Shown here: positions 18,315 through 26,357 of the stretch, piece after piece
Layout: every line of letters starts with the position of its first letter
Numbering within the stretch: position 1 is the stretch's first letter
Assembly: GCA_027493525.1 (NCBI GenBank)
Contig: JAOSKN010000003.1
Coordinates: 930,001-994,000 of the forward strand
Source: Planctomycetota bacterium
Lineage (GTDB): Bacteria > Planctomycetota > SZUA-567 > H5-PLA8
Length of the DNA stretch: 64,000 nt
Direction: 5' to 3'
Notes under the pieces: model-generated
Told to the model about the DNA's origin: nothing
What the model saw: the letters and a program-made list of their open reading frames with translations, nothing else
The model's database searches: none
Position numbers and translations under genes: made by a program

Positions 18315-18512
18315 ATGGCACAGGCCTTTGGTGCGCGACTTAAGGTACTCAGGAGGAAACTGGGGCTTACCCAATCGGAAGTAGCCGTGATCCTGCAGTG
18401 TTCGCCTCCGCGCATCTCGGAGTGGGAGCGCGGCGTTCGAACACCTAAAGAATTGACGCAGGAAGCCATCATCGCGCGCTTGAAGAGGCGTGGCGCCAAG
18501 CGTCGGAATTGA
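18315..18512 (+). CDS. Small XRE-family helix-turn-helix regulator
   Basis: 65 aa consisting of a single Cro/CI-type HTH: FGARLKVLRRKLGLTQSEVA, then ILQCSPPRISEWERGVRTP, with the typical LGLTQSEVA helix 2 and ISEWERG after the recognition helix. A basic tail (RLKRRGAKRRN) follows. There is no effector or dimerisation domain. No strong ribosome-binding site is visible. The upstream AT-rich region would be its natural operator for autoregulation. No toxin partner or phage gene is adjacent. Confidence 0.75.
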   Translation: MAQAFGARLKVLRRKLGLTQSEVAVILQCSPPRISEWERGVRTPKELTQEAIIARLKRRGAKRRN

Positions 18513-18607
18513 ACGCGTCGAGAATTTACTGCCCCTTTCCTTCGCGCCTGCGGTATCCTAACCCCGCGCCGGAGCTTGCAGCCGGCGTGAGGCATTAAGG
18601 ATCCGTC

Positions 18608-19583
18608 ATGGCTCGCGAACCCCGGCCGTCCCGGCCCCAACGCTCGGCCCAGCCCAAGCCCGCCTCCGGACCGCCCCCGGCGGACGAACCGCTTAGCCTG
18701 CCGCCGGCGAGTTCCGACGATCCCGGCAACACGGTCGCGCTCAACGAAGAGGACGAACTGAGCCTGCAGGTCGAGGCGGCGCCCCGAAAAAAAAGTCGAG
18801 GACGAACCGGTCTACCATGGCCCGCGCCGCCCGGTGCAGGCCGTGGACGGCAGGCCCACGCAACTCGATACGAGCAACCTGATTCCCATCGCGGGGCTGG
18901 CCGCGGTGGTTATCATCGTCGTCGGCTGTTATTTCGCCTTCAAGCCCGCGCCGCCGCCCAAACCTCCGGCACAGCGCGAAGCGCAGGAATCGCCCGCCGC
19001 GCAGAGCGAGAGCCCTGGCGCGCAGAGCAAGCCCGCCGCCGTCAAGCCTTCCACGAGCGGCGCGAAGGCCACCAAGCCCACGCCCGCGAGCAAGACCGCG
19101 GCGAGCGTCAACACCTCCAACCCGTCCAACCGCGAGGCCTTCCATAACTACATGCGCTGGATCGCCTGGGCCTATCGCGACGGCTTGAACCTGAACGAAG
19201 AGGTGCTGACGCCGAAATTTCGCGAGACGGTCACTTTGCGCGGCGTGGACGATCCGCAGATGCTCGATCTCCATGCCAAGATGCTGCAGAACCTGAAGAT
19301 CTATCCGCTCGCCCCGCTGGTGCCCACCGGCACGCTGGATTTCGGCCCGGGGGGCGTCACCAAAGGGCACGAAGACGACCCCAAGACCCGGCGCGAGAAA
19401 CTGAATCTCGCCGTCGCCATGCGCCGGCTCGTGACCACGCTCAAAGAGCGCTACGGCGTGCCGGTCATCGATAACCCGGCTGAGCCGGAGAAGACCGCGG
19501 CGCCCGCCGTGCCGGAAGACCCCGCCGAGGCGAAGACCGTCATCCCGCCCAACGCGCCCGACGGGGAAGAAGAGGAGAAGTAG
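18608..19583 (+). CDS. Single-TM protein of unknown function, frameshifted at an A8 run
   Basis: The first part (18608 to about 18790) is a Pro/Ser-rich acidic cytoplasmic segment; after a run of eight A (18787-18794) the protein continues in another frame as KKVEDEPVYHGPRRPVQAVD, a TM helix (NLIPIAGLAAVVIIVVGCYF), a Pro/Ala/Ser linker and a globular domain (about the last 160 residues). Removing one A joins them into about 324 aa. AAGGA is 7 bases before the ATG at 18608. The globular part (REAFHNYMRWIAWAYRDG on) matches nothing I recognise. The frameshift is either an assembly error or slippage on the A-run. Confidence 0.65.
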
Positions 19584-19664
19584 CAGCCTTCGCCGCGCCG
19601 CCCTCGACGCGGCAGGCGCATGCGTACCGAGACATCCTGAGCGCGTTCCCGCGATCAAGCTTGT

Positions 19665-20210
19665 CTAAACGCCGGCCGCTGCGTTCTTGAGCGGCGGGAA
19701 GCCCGCCTTGCAGGGATGGCAGCGCGCGCAATAGCCAAAGACCTGCAAGTGATGCCGGCGCGCATGGAATCCGTGAGCGCGGCAGGCTTCCTCCTGAAGA
19801 TGCTCCAGGCGGCGCGAAACGAACTCAAGAACTTCGTTGCAGGTCAGGCAGATCATGTGCTCGTGGTGCTCGTGCCCGTAGACGTGCTCGTAATGCGCGC
19901 CGCTGGGCGCCTGGAAAACTTCACGGACGAGGTAGATCTCGCACAACAGGCCCAGCGTGCGGTACACGGTGGCCCGGGAGACGCGCACGCCTTCGGCTTT
20001 GAACTTGGCGCAGAGCCACTCCGCGTCGAAGTGCTGATGCGTCTGGAGAATCGTGCGCAGGATCTCGCGCCGCTCGTTGGTCAGCTTGAGCCCGCGGCGG
20101 GCGAGCTGGCGAGTCAGGATCTGCTCGGGCGAAAGGCTCTCGCCGGGGGCCTTGTGGGTCAGCACGTCGCCGGGTTGGACGGGCAGCGCCGGCGCGAAGG
20201 CGCCGGGCAT
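19665..20210 (-). CDS. Fur family metalloregulator, paralog 2
   Basis: 181 aa Fur/PerR/Zur-type repressor. Winged helix at about residues 34-90 (LTNERREILRTIL, VSRATVYRTLGLL); dimerisation/metal domain with HVYGHEHHEHMICLTC and a second Cys pair in YCARCHPC for a structural zinc. Which metal or signal it senses is not clear from sequence. ATG 20210 is preferred over an in-frame TTG at 20228. It is a close paralog of the gene just upstream, whose frame runs across it. It faces the single-TM protein gene, 81 bases away. Confidence 0.88.
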   Translation of the reverse strand: MPGAFAPALPVQPGDVLTHKAPGESLSPEQILTRQLARRGLKLTNERREILRTILQTHQHFDAEWLCAKFKAEGVRVSRATVYRTLGLLCEIYLVREVFQAPSGAHYEHVYGHEHHEHMICLTCNEVLEFVSRRLEHLQEEACRAHGFHARRHHLQVFGYCARCHPCKAGFPPLKNAAAGV

Positions 20211-20772
20211 CGAAGCCGTCCGGCGCAAGGTGCTGACGATGTGGGAACGCCGCGCCGCAGGGATGGCAGTCGGCGCAGTAGCCGAAGACCTGGAGGTGGT
20301 GCCGTACGGCGTGGAACCCGTGCGCGCGGCAAGCCTCGTCTTGCAGCTTCTCCAATTCTCGGGAGATGAACTCGATCACCTTCCCACAATCCAGGCAGAT
20401 CATGTGCTCATGGTGTTCGTGTCCGTAGACGTGCTCGTAGCGCGCGCCGCCGGGGGCCTGGAAGACCTCTCGGACAAGGTCGCACTCGCAGAGCAGGCTG
20501 AGGGTGCGGTAAACGGTCGCCTTGGAGACCTTCCCGGCATTCCGCACGCGCTTGTAGAGTCCATCGGCGTCGAAGTGCTCGTGCGTCTCCAGGACCGCGC
20601 GGAGAATCTCGCGGCGCTCGGACGTGTACTTGAGCCCTCGGCGGGCGAGCTGGCGCCTGAGGATCTGCTCGGGGGTCTGGGTCTGTCCGGGGGCGAGCTG
20701 GGCCAGCGTGTCGGGCGCCCCGCCTTCGCTTCCGGAGCGCGGCGAGAGGAGGATGGCGGGAGACGCATTCAT
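19921..20772 (-). CDS. Fur family metalloregulator, paralog 1, with out-of-frame C-terminal extension
   Basis: Residues 1 to about 178 form a complete Fur protein: PEQILRRQLARRGLKYTSE, VSKATVYRTLSLL, HVYGHEHHEHMICLDC and YCADCHPC, about three quarters identical to its downstream paralog. After CHPCGAAFPHRQH the frame does not stop but runs 290 bases into the paralog, producing an Arg/Ala-rich tail that is just the paralog read out of frame. So the true end is probably near 20235 and the stop was lost by mutation or indel. A one-base shift near 20240 would instead fuse both into a double-Fur protein. Start ATG 20772; no clear ribosome-binding site. Confidence 0.75.
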   Translation of the reverse strand: MNASPAILLSPRSGSEGGAPDTLAQLAPGQTQTPEQILRRQLARRGLKYTSERREILRAVLETHEHFDADGLYKRVRNAGKVSKATVYRTLSLLCECDLVREVFQAPGGARYEHVYGHEHHEHMICLDCGKVIEFISRELEKLQDEACRAHGFHAVRHHLQVFGYCADCHPCGAAFPHRQHLAPDGFDARRLRAGAARPTRRRADPQGPRREPFARADPDSPARPPRAQADQRAARDPAHDSPDASALRRGVALRQVQSRRRARLPGHRVPHAGPVVRDLPRP

Positions 20773-20881
20773 GGCCGGTTTCGCTTGAAGTTAGCTTCGG
20801 TTAACACCTGCCCGCTCAAGCCTAACCCCGCGCCCGGCCCTGTCAAGCCGGGGCGTCCCGCTCCCGGCTCCCGCGCGCCGC

Positions 20882-22084
20882 TCAGAAGCCCAGGTCCCGG
20901 TCCGCGCTCCCGCCCCGCTCCTCCATCTGCAGGTGCCGGGACACCGACAATTCCTGGTGCCGCGCGCGCCACTCGCGCCAAGCCTTGGCCTGCTCGTCCG
21001 TCAGCACGCCGGCCAGGTCCTCCTCGGCGGCCTTGGCGTGCTTTTCGGCCAGTTCGCGGAGCCGCGCGTCGGCATTGAAGCCGAAGCGCGGGCGGTCGCC
21101 GCCGCCCTGGTTGAGCATCGCGTATTCGTCGTTCAGCTTCTGGCGCCGCTTGAGCAGCACGTCGTCCATCTTCTTGCGCTGCTCGCCCGTCAGCTTCAGT
21201 TCGCCGGCAAGCTTGTCGTTCAGTTCCAACTGGCTGGCCTTGACCTCGACCATCTCGCGCAGGTCGCGCTGGGCGTTTTCGTTCCGTTCGAGCCATCCGC
21301 CGCGTTCGCGGAAGCGCTCGTCCCGCGCGTTTCGCCGAGGCGCGGGAGCTTCCGCCGGGCGCGCCGGCTCCAGGCTTACCGCCACGTCGATCGACTCGCC
21401 GCGCCGGACCACCTTCAGGTCGTGCCGGCCTTCGGGCGCTTCCTGGACGATGCGGATCAGGTCGTCGGCGGTGCGGATCGGGCTCTTGTCGAACGCCGTG
21501 ACGCAGTCGCCCTCTTTCAAGCCAGCCTTCTCGGCCGCCGAGCCCAGCGTGACCTCGATCACGAACGCGCCGCTCTCGGCTTCGTTCCGATAGCGCGCGG
21601 CCAGATCGGGCGAGGCGGTCTGGACCTGCACGCCAAGGCGCGGGCGCTCGCGCGGCGCCATGCGCGGCCGGCCCCAATCGTCGAATCCACCGTTCAGCCG
21701 CGGCAGGTTGAAGAACTCGTCATCGTCCTCGTCGAGCATGTCCATCGGCCGGCGGGGGTCGAAGAGGTCCTCCAGATTGCGCCGGAAGTGCTCGTGCAGC
21801 CGCTGCTGGAACTGCTGCATCTCCTCGGGGCTCATGCGGAACGTGAAACCGGGCAGCGGGCCCTGCTCCGGAGCCGGCGGCTGCTCCAGCCGCCGCTGCA
21901 GGTCCAGGATCCGCGCGTCCTTCTCGACCATCGAACGCTCCAGGTCCTGAATGCGCTTCTCGAGTTCCAGGAGCCGCTCGGTCTCGGTCTTGGGGGGAGC
22001 CTCGGCCTGAGGCGCGGGCTCTTGGCTCCACGCCGGGAAGGTCGCCAGGACGATCGCAAAGACGGGCAGTACGCACGCTTTCAT
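20882..22084 (-). CDS. Secreted PDZ-domain protein with coiled coil and Spy-like C-terminus
   Basis: 400 aa. Signal peptide (MKACVLPVFAIVLATFPAWS), then a coiled coil at about 35-70 (ERLLELEKRIQDLERS), an acidic linker, a PDZ domain at about 150-235 (RLGVQVQTASPDLA, GSAAEKAGLKEGDCV), and a helical, Gln/Arg-rich C-terminus (LKLTGEQRKKMDDVL, GVLTDEQAKAWREW) recalling LTxxQ motifs of Spy/CpxP-type chaperones. There is no protease domain, so it is not a DegP. ATG 22084 is set by GAGGG upstream and the signal peptide; the open frame extends further. A periplasmic scaffold or chaperone role is inference. It is divergent from the next gene. Confidence 0.75.
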   Translation of the reverse strand: MKACVLPVFAIVLATFPAWSQEPAPQAEAPPKTETERLLELEKRIQDLERSMVEKDARILDLQRRLEQPPAPEQGPLPGFTFRMSPEEMQQFQQRLHEHFRRNLEDLFDPRRPMDMLDEDDDEFFNLPRLNGGFDDWGRPRMAPRERPRLGVQVQTASPDLAARYRNEAESGAFVIEVTLGSAAEKAGLKEGDCVTAFDKSPIRTADDLIRIVQEAPEGRHDLKVVRRGESIDVAVSLEPARPAEAPAPRRNARDERFRERGGWLERNENAQRDLREMVEVKASQLELNDKLAGELKLTGEQRKKMDDVLLKRRQKLNDEYAMLNQGGGDRPRFGFNADARLRELAEKHAKAAEEDLAGVLTDEQAKAWREWRARHQELSVSRHLQMEERGGSADRDLGF

Positions 22085-22328
22085 GGCAAAGCCCTCATCG
22101 GATACCCGGTACGAGGCCCGGGGGGCTCCTCCGCCCCCGGCATCTAACCGGTCAGACGCCGGACTCCTGGGAGCCTTCAAGAGGATAACGCGCGCCCCTG
22201 CGCATGGGAATGGGCTGGCCGGGCTGCACGCCCTGGACGCGGGCCCGCCAGGTTGGTATGAAGGGCGCGGACGTATCCAGCCGGTATCGATCCCGACAGG
22301 CCGAGTCACCCCACGGAGGGCGCACGCC

Positions 22329-23306
22329 ATGGCCGGTCGCTGGGCCTATGAAGTCCGCGTGGGCAAGAACGTCGCAAGCCTCAAGAAGGCGCCCTCGTAC
22401 GATCCGCGGCAGGACGCGCCGCTCTACCGGCTCCAGGAAGCCGACGAGGGCCGCGCCGAGGGGCTCACCGACCGCGTCCCCTTCGAAGTCTCCTTTGTCT
22501 ATCTGCTGCTGGGCGGCGTACTGTGCACCGCGGCGTACCTGCTGTATCGGGCCGAGTCGATGTCCGAACTCGCGCGCTACGGCGGCGGCGCGGTCCTGGG
22601 CCTGGCCGGACTGGGCGTCGTGCTGAAAGGCATCCTGACGATCGGCGATCGCCGGCGCATGCTCGTGGAATCCGGCCGCATCGTCACCTCGCGCACGGTC
22701 TTCTGGATTCCCTTCAAGAAGGAGATCCACTGCAAGCCCGAGCACGTCGTCTGCGCGGGCCACACGAAGAAGAACGACCCGCGCTGCTGGCGCCTCGACG
22801 CATGCGTCGTCCTGCCCCGCCCCTTCGGCGGGATTCCCTTCGTCCGGCTCGAAGGCTATGCGGAGATCAGCACCGACGAAGCCGCGCGCCTGAAGACGTA
22901 CGAGGTGGCGCTGCTGGAGATTCACGAAGAGGCGCGAAAGCTCGCGGAGGCCCTGGACGTGCCTCTGAAGCCGCACTTCGGCCCGGGCCCGATTCCCGAG
23001 GAACTGGCCGAGTTATTCGGCGAGGAAGCCATGCAGGCGGCGAAGGCGGAGGCCGCCGCCGAGGAAGCCGAAGCACAGGATGCAGAGGAGCCCGAGGACG
23101 AGCCCGAAGCCCGTCCGGCGCGGGCCAAGCCCCGCCCCGGTGCGACAGCGCGTTCCGGACCGGGAGGTTCCAAGACCCGCCAACCGCCCGCGGGGAGCAG
23201 TCCGCGCACGAAGGCCATTGGAAGCAATTCGCGCTCCAAAGCCGTGGGCAGCAAGACCCACGAGAAGGCCGTCCGGCCCAAGCGCAAGCCTGGGGGGAAG
23301 GCGTAG
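22329..23306 (+). CDS. Two-TM membrane protein with basic/acidic tail, unknown function
   Basis: 325 aa. A short cytoplasmic N-terminus is followed by two TM helices (VSFVYLLLGGVLCTAAYLL and VLGLAGLGVVLKGILTI), then a beta-rich PH-like segment (MLVESGRIVTSRTVFWIPF to about residue 200) and a tail first rich in Ala/Glu, then in Lys/Arg/Pro/Ser. ATG 22329 has GGAGG 9 bases upstream; an open frame upstream has no support. The layout resembles bacterial PH-domain (DUF304-like) membrane proteins, tentatively. It is divergent from the PDZ protein gene. Confidence 0.65.
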   Translation: MAGRWAYEVRVGKNVASLKKAPSYDPRQDAPLYRLQEADEGRAEGLTDRVPFEVSFVYLLLGGVLCTAAYLLYRAESMSELARYGGGAVLGLAGLGVVLKGILTIGDRRRMLVESGRIVTSRTVFWIPFKKEIHCKPEHVVCAGHTKKNDPRCWRLDACVVLPRPFGGIPFVRLEGYAEISTDEAARLKTYEVALLEIHEEARKLAEALDVPLKPHFGPGPIPEELAELFGEEAMQAAKAEAAAEEAEAQDAEEPEDEPEARPARAKPRPGATARSGPGGSKTRQPPAGSSPRTKAIGSNSRSKAVGSKTHEKAVRPKRKPGGKA

Positions 23307-23459
23307 GTTCCTTACCCATTTCCATGCATGCAACTCAGAACAGGCTACGGTTGAAGACTTCCATTATCTTCCGGCAGTGTGTTCGACTTACGGGAAATAC
23401 GCCCAGTCCAGGCTTATTGAGTCACATAGCGCCATCCTCAATCGTCCTTGTCTTAAAGC

Positions 23460-23921
23460 ATGTCTCCTGAGCACGCCACATCAAGGCCTGCGCGGCTCCA
23501 GTTTCACCTCAGTACGCTGCTCGTGCTGCTGGTGCTCGCGGGGATCCTCCTCGGCCTCAATCTCCGTCCGAGATTCGACGGCCAACGCAGCTTCGTCGCA
23601 AGCTATACCGAAGACGGCGGGGCATTTGATCCTCAGATCGAGACCGCACGATGCGAGGTCTACGGCTGGCCATTGACCGTATGCCGAACCGAGTTCACCG
23701 TACACTACGAGAGTTCCCGGACGCCGGTCAACAATATTCAATTGCCTATCGAACAACCTGAGCTTCAATGGGACTGGAAGTTCGGAGTCCCAGGAAATCT
23801 GGCTATCGCATCGGGCATTCTGGTCATGATGGCGCTGATCCTCGAAGGGGCCATGCGCCGTCGAGCCGGGAGGCCTGCCTCACGTCTACTTCCAGGCGCT
23901 GAACCACCCCGCGACGATTGA
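23460..23921 (+). CDS. Two-TM membrane protein, unknown function
   Basis: 153 aa. The N-terminal segment RLQFHLSTLLVLLVLAGILL is of the RFSLRTLL type that opens many small planctomycete membrane proteins; a second TM lies near 112-130 (LAIASGILVMMALILEGAM). The intervening 75 residues are extracytoplasmic with two Cys. No enzymatic motif is seen. It lies 153 bases after the previous gene, with more AT-rich DNA between. The family resemblance supports, but does not prove, a planctomycete origin. Confidence 0.6.
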   Translation: MSPEHATSRPARLQFHLSTLLVLLVLAGILLGLNLRPRFDGQRSFVASYTEDGGAFDPQIETARCEVYGWPLTVCRTEFTVHYESSRTPVNNIQLPIEQPELQWDWKFGVPGNLAIASGILVMMALILEGAMRRRAGRPASRLLPGAEPPRDD

Positions 23922-24016
23922 CTCCAACCTCGTTTTGACGCCGTGGCCTTCCTGGACTAAAGTGCTTCCCGTCTTTGGCTTGCATTCCGGCATCGCCGCG
24001 AAAGGAACGCCACCGC

Positions 24017-24325
24017 ATGGTTACCTTCGGCCTGAATTACGACGTCAAGCCCGATCACGTCAAGGAGTTCGAGGACTACGCCCTGAAGGTCCTGGCCGCG
24101 ATGAACGGCTTCAACGGGCACGTCGAGACGCGCCTGTACCGCGACGTCCAGAAGCCCAACAGCCTGATGATTTACAGCAACTGGGAGAAGCCCGAGGACT
24201 TTCGCGCCTTCATGGCCTCGGACGCCTTCAAGTCGGCGCAGAACTTCGGCCGCGACATCCTCGAAGGCCCGCCGCGCCACCACGTCTACACGCCGCAGGG
24301 CATGGGCGGCGGAAGGCCCCATTAA
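24017..24325 (+). CDS. ABM-fold (dimeric alpha/beta barrel) monooxygenase-like protein
   Basis: 102 aa, the length of a single ABM domain. The pattern (YDVKPDHVKEFEDYALKVL, then NGHVETRLYRDV, YSNWEKPEDFRAFMASDAF) is typical of antibiotic-biosynthesis-monooxygenase-like proteins, a family that includes IsdG/HmoA heme-degrading enzymes and cofactor-free oxygenases. AAGGAA lies about 10 bases before ATG 24017; an earlier in-frame ATG at 23975 lacks support. It is followed by a heptad-repeat element and then by an AKR-Cld fusion; Cld domains share this barrel fold and bind heme. A linked heme role is inference. Confidence 0.8.
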   Translation: MVTFGLNYDVKPDHVKEFEDYALKVLAAMNGFNGHVETRLYRDVQKPNSLMIYSNWEKPEDFRAFMASDAFKSAQNFGRDILEGPPRHHVYTPQGMGGGRPH

Positions 24326-24331
24326 CGGAAA

Positions 24332-24464
24332 GTGAACCGTAAACAGTAAACGGTGAACGGTAACTGCCGGAACCGAAGCTGAACGCTAAGCACCGTGGCG
24401 CGGAAGTAACGGGCTCAATGCGCCCTTACCGTTCACTGCTTACTGTTCACTGTTCACTGCTTCT
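24332..24464. repeat. Facing heptad-repeat element
   Basis: Left arm 24332-24359 is four 7-nt units (GTGAACC, GTAAACA, GTAAACG, GTGAACG); right arm 24430-24464 is the same type in reverse orientation (CGTTCAC, TGCTTAC, TGTTCAC, TGTTCAC, TGCTTCT). An 11-nt perfect inverted repeat (24353-24363 and 24426-24436) links them across a 62-base core. It sits between the ABM gene and the AKR-Cld gene, ending 2 bases before that gene's ribosome-binding site. Confidence 0.8.
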
Positions 24465-24475
24465 TGGGAGGTTCC

Positions 24476-26314
24476 ATGAATCCTACGCAATCGGTCTTCG
24501 GCGTCTGGAGCGGCGGGCGCTTCATGAGCTTCGGCGAGAACGTCGGCGAAGAACGCTTCGTCGGCCTCGTGCGGCACTGCTACGCGAAGGGCATCCGCAG
24601 CTTCATGACCGCCGACGTATACGGTTGCGGCGCCGCCGACTCGATCCTGGGCCGCGCTCTGGCCGAGTTTCCGCGCGAGAGCTACTGCCTGATCGGCGCG
24701 GTGGGGCACGACTTCTACAAGGGCGAGCGCGTCGACGAGGCCTACCCGCGCTTCACCGACCCGGAGCTGCGCGGCCCCGGGGAATACGCCTCCTACCTGC
24801 GCATGGCCGTGGACAAGTCGCTGGAGCGGCTCGGCTCCGACCGTTTCGACCTGCTCTTCCTGCACAACCCCGACTACACCGGCTACACGCACGAAGGCGT
24901 CTGGCGCGCGCTGGAACAGATCCGCGAGGAGGGCAAGACCGAGCTGCTCGGCCTGGCCCCCGGCCCCGCCAACGGTTTCACGCTCGACGTGATCCACTGC
25001 CTCGAGCGCTACGGCAGCCTGATCGACTGGGCCATGCTGATCCTGAACCCGTTGGAGCCCTGGCCCGCGAAGATGGCGCTCCCCGCGGCGGCCAAGCACG
25101 GCGTCAAGGTCGTCACGCGCGTCGTGGACTACGGCGGCGTGTTCCTCGGCGGGATCAAGCCCGGCGCGAAGCTCTCCCGACACGATCATCGCAGCTTTCG
25201 CCCGGCCGGCTGGGTCGAGGCCGCGCAGCCCAAGGTCGAGCGTTTTGAACAGTTCGCCCGGCAGCACAAGATGAACCTCTTCCAACTCGCCTGCCGCTGG
25301 TGCCTGGGACAGGAGGCCGTCGAGGCCGTCGTGCCCACGCTGATCCAGGAAGCCGGCCCGGACGCGAAGCCCGTCGAGGTCCTCGCCGAAGAACTCGCCG
25401 AGCTGGCCAAGACCCAGCCGCTGCCCAAGGAGGTCCTCGAGGAGATGGAGCGCCTCGGCGACAACCGCAACTGCATGGCGCTCAAGGGCGGCAATCCCAG
25501 CTACACCGGACGGCCCATCGGCGACCAGTGGCCGCTGACCGACGTACTGGCCGAGACCGCCAAGCGCTGGAACGTCAATCCCGACCGCGACCTGACCTGC
25601 GCCGACGACCCGCGCGACATCCGCGAGAAGGGCGCTCCGGTGATGGGCGCGCCGCAAGCCTCCAACCGCCGGCTCTACCTCCAGCTTCAAGCCTTCGGCG
25701 GTTGCGCCGATCCCGACGCGCTGGTCAAGCCGCTCGACAAGAGCGGCCTCGAGTACGTGCTTTACCGCGACCTCAACGACCCGTCCGGCGTGGCGGTGGT
25801 CTTCATCGTCGAGGATCCCGATCTGCTCGCCACGCAAGCCCGCGCGGCGCTCTCCAGCGAGCCGTTCCTCAAGCTGAACCACAAGCCGAGCCTGACCATG
25901 ATCGGCCGGACCTACAGCGCCGGGCGCGAGCCCGACCTGCTCGACTGGCTCCTCGTCAAGCCGCGCCGTAATGCGCTGAACCCCGAGTACCCCTGGGCGG
26001 TCTGGTATCCGCTGCGCCGCAAACCCGAGTTCAACCGCCTCCCGGCCGCCGAGCAGGGCAAGATGCTCTTCGAGCACGCCATGATCGGGCGGACCTACGG
26101 CAAGTGCGGCTACGCGCAGGACATCCGCCTCGCCTGCCACGGCCTGGACGTGAACGACAACGAATTCGTCATCGGCCTGGTCGGTCCCGAACTCTTCCCG
26201 CTCTCGCGACTGGTCCAGGAGATGCGCAAGACGAAGCAGACCAGCGAGTACATGGAGTCGCTGGGGCCGTTCTTCGTCGGCCGCGTGCACAAGCAGAGCG
26301 CGGTCAAGGACTGA
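24476..26314 (+). CDS. Aldo/keto reductase - chlorite dismutase (HemQ-like) fusion protein
   Basis: 612 aa with two domains. Residues 1 to about 320 are an AKR barrel: Asp47 and Tyr49 (DVYG) and His130 (LLFLHNPD) match the catalytic tetrad, but the usual Lys is Ala75 (LIGAVG). Residues about 375-605 are a Cld-family domain: LYLQLQAFGGC, WYPLRRK at 510-516, His534 in LFEHAMIGRTYG as probable heme ligand, EMRKTKQTSEY and SLGPFFVGRV. The family includes chlorite dismutases and the coproheme decarboxylase HemQ; the YPxxxK and EHxxxGR motifs favour the HemQ side. ATG 24476 has GGGAGG 6 bases upstream. Function is unknown; heme binding is likely. Confidence 0.85.
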   Translation: MNPTQSVFGVWSGGRFMSFGENVGEERFVGLVRHCYAKGIRSFMTADVYGCGAADSILGRALAEFPRESYCLIGAVGHDFYKGERVDEAYPRFTDPELRGPGEYASYLRMAVDKSLERLGSDRFDLLFLHNPDYTGYTHEGVWRALEQIREEGKTELLGLAPGPANGFTLDVIHCLERYGSLIDWAMLILNPLEPWPAKMALPAAAKHGVKVVTRVVDYGGVFLGGIKPGAKLSRHDHRSFRPAGWVEAAQPKVERFEQFARQHKMNLFQLACRWCLGQEAVEAVVPTLIQEAGPDAKPVEVLAEELAELAKTQPLPKEVLEEMERLGDNRNCMALKGGNPSYTGRPIGDQWPLTDVLAETAKRWNVNPDRDLTCADDPRDIREKGAPVMGAPQASNRRLYLQLQAFGGCADPDALVKPLDKSGLEYVLYRDLNDPSGVAVVFIVEDPDLLATQARAALSSEPFLKLNHKPSLTMIGRTYSAGREPDLLDWLLVKPRRNALNPEYPWAVWYPLRRKPEFNRLPAAEQGKMLFEHAMIGRTYGKCGYAQDIRLACHGLDVNDNEFVIGLVGPELFPLSRLVQEMRKTKQTSEYMESLGPFFVGRVHKQSAVKD

Positions 26315-26331
26315 GGGAAAGGGACAGAAGG

Positions 26332-26357
26332 ATTGAGCGCACCCGCCTGTGCTCAAT
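26332..26357. terminator. Possible bidirectional terminator
   Basis: ATTGAGC (26332-26338) pairs with GCTCAAT (26351-26357); three inner pairs (one G-U) extend it to 10 bp around a six-base loop. It lies between the facing 3' ends of the AKR-Cld gene and glnD and touches the glnD stop. There is no T-run on either side, so efficiency is doubtful. Confidence 0.45.

Noticed and set aside
24332..24464. Heptad tracts as a CRISPR array
   Set aside because: The units are only 7 nt, contiguous, and have no spacers; no cas gene is near.
24440..26356. A 638-codon minus-strand frame
   Set aside because: Antisense to the AKR-Cld fusion, no domain recognised.
26332..26357. Strong intrinsic terminator
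   Set aside because: Only listed as possible: the stem is modest and no T-run follows on either strand.
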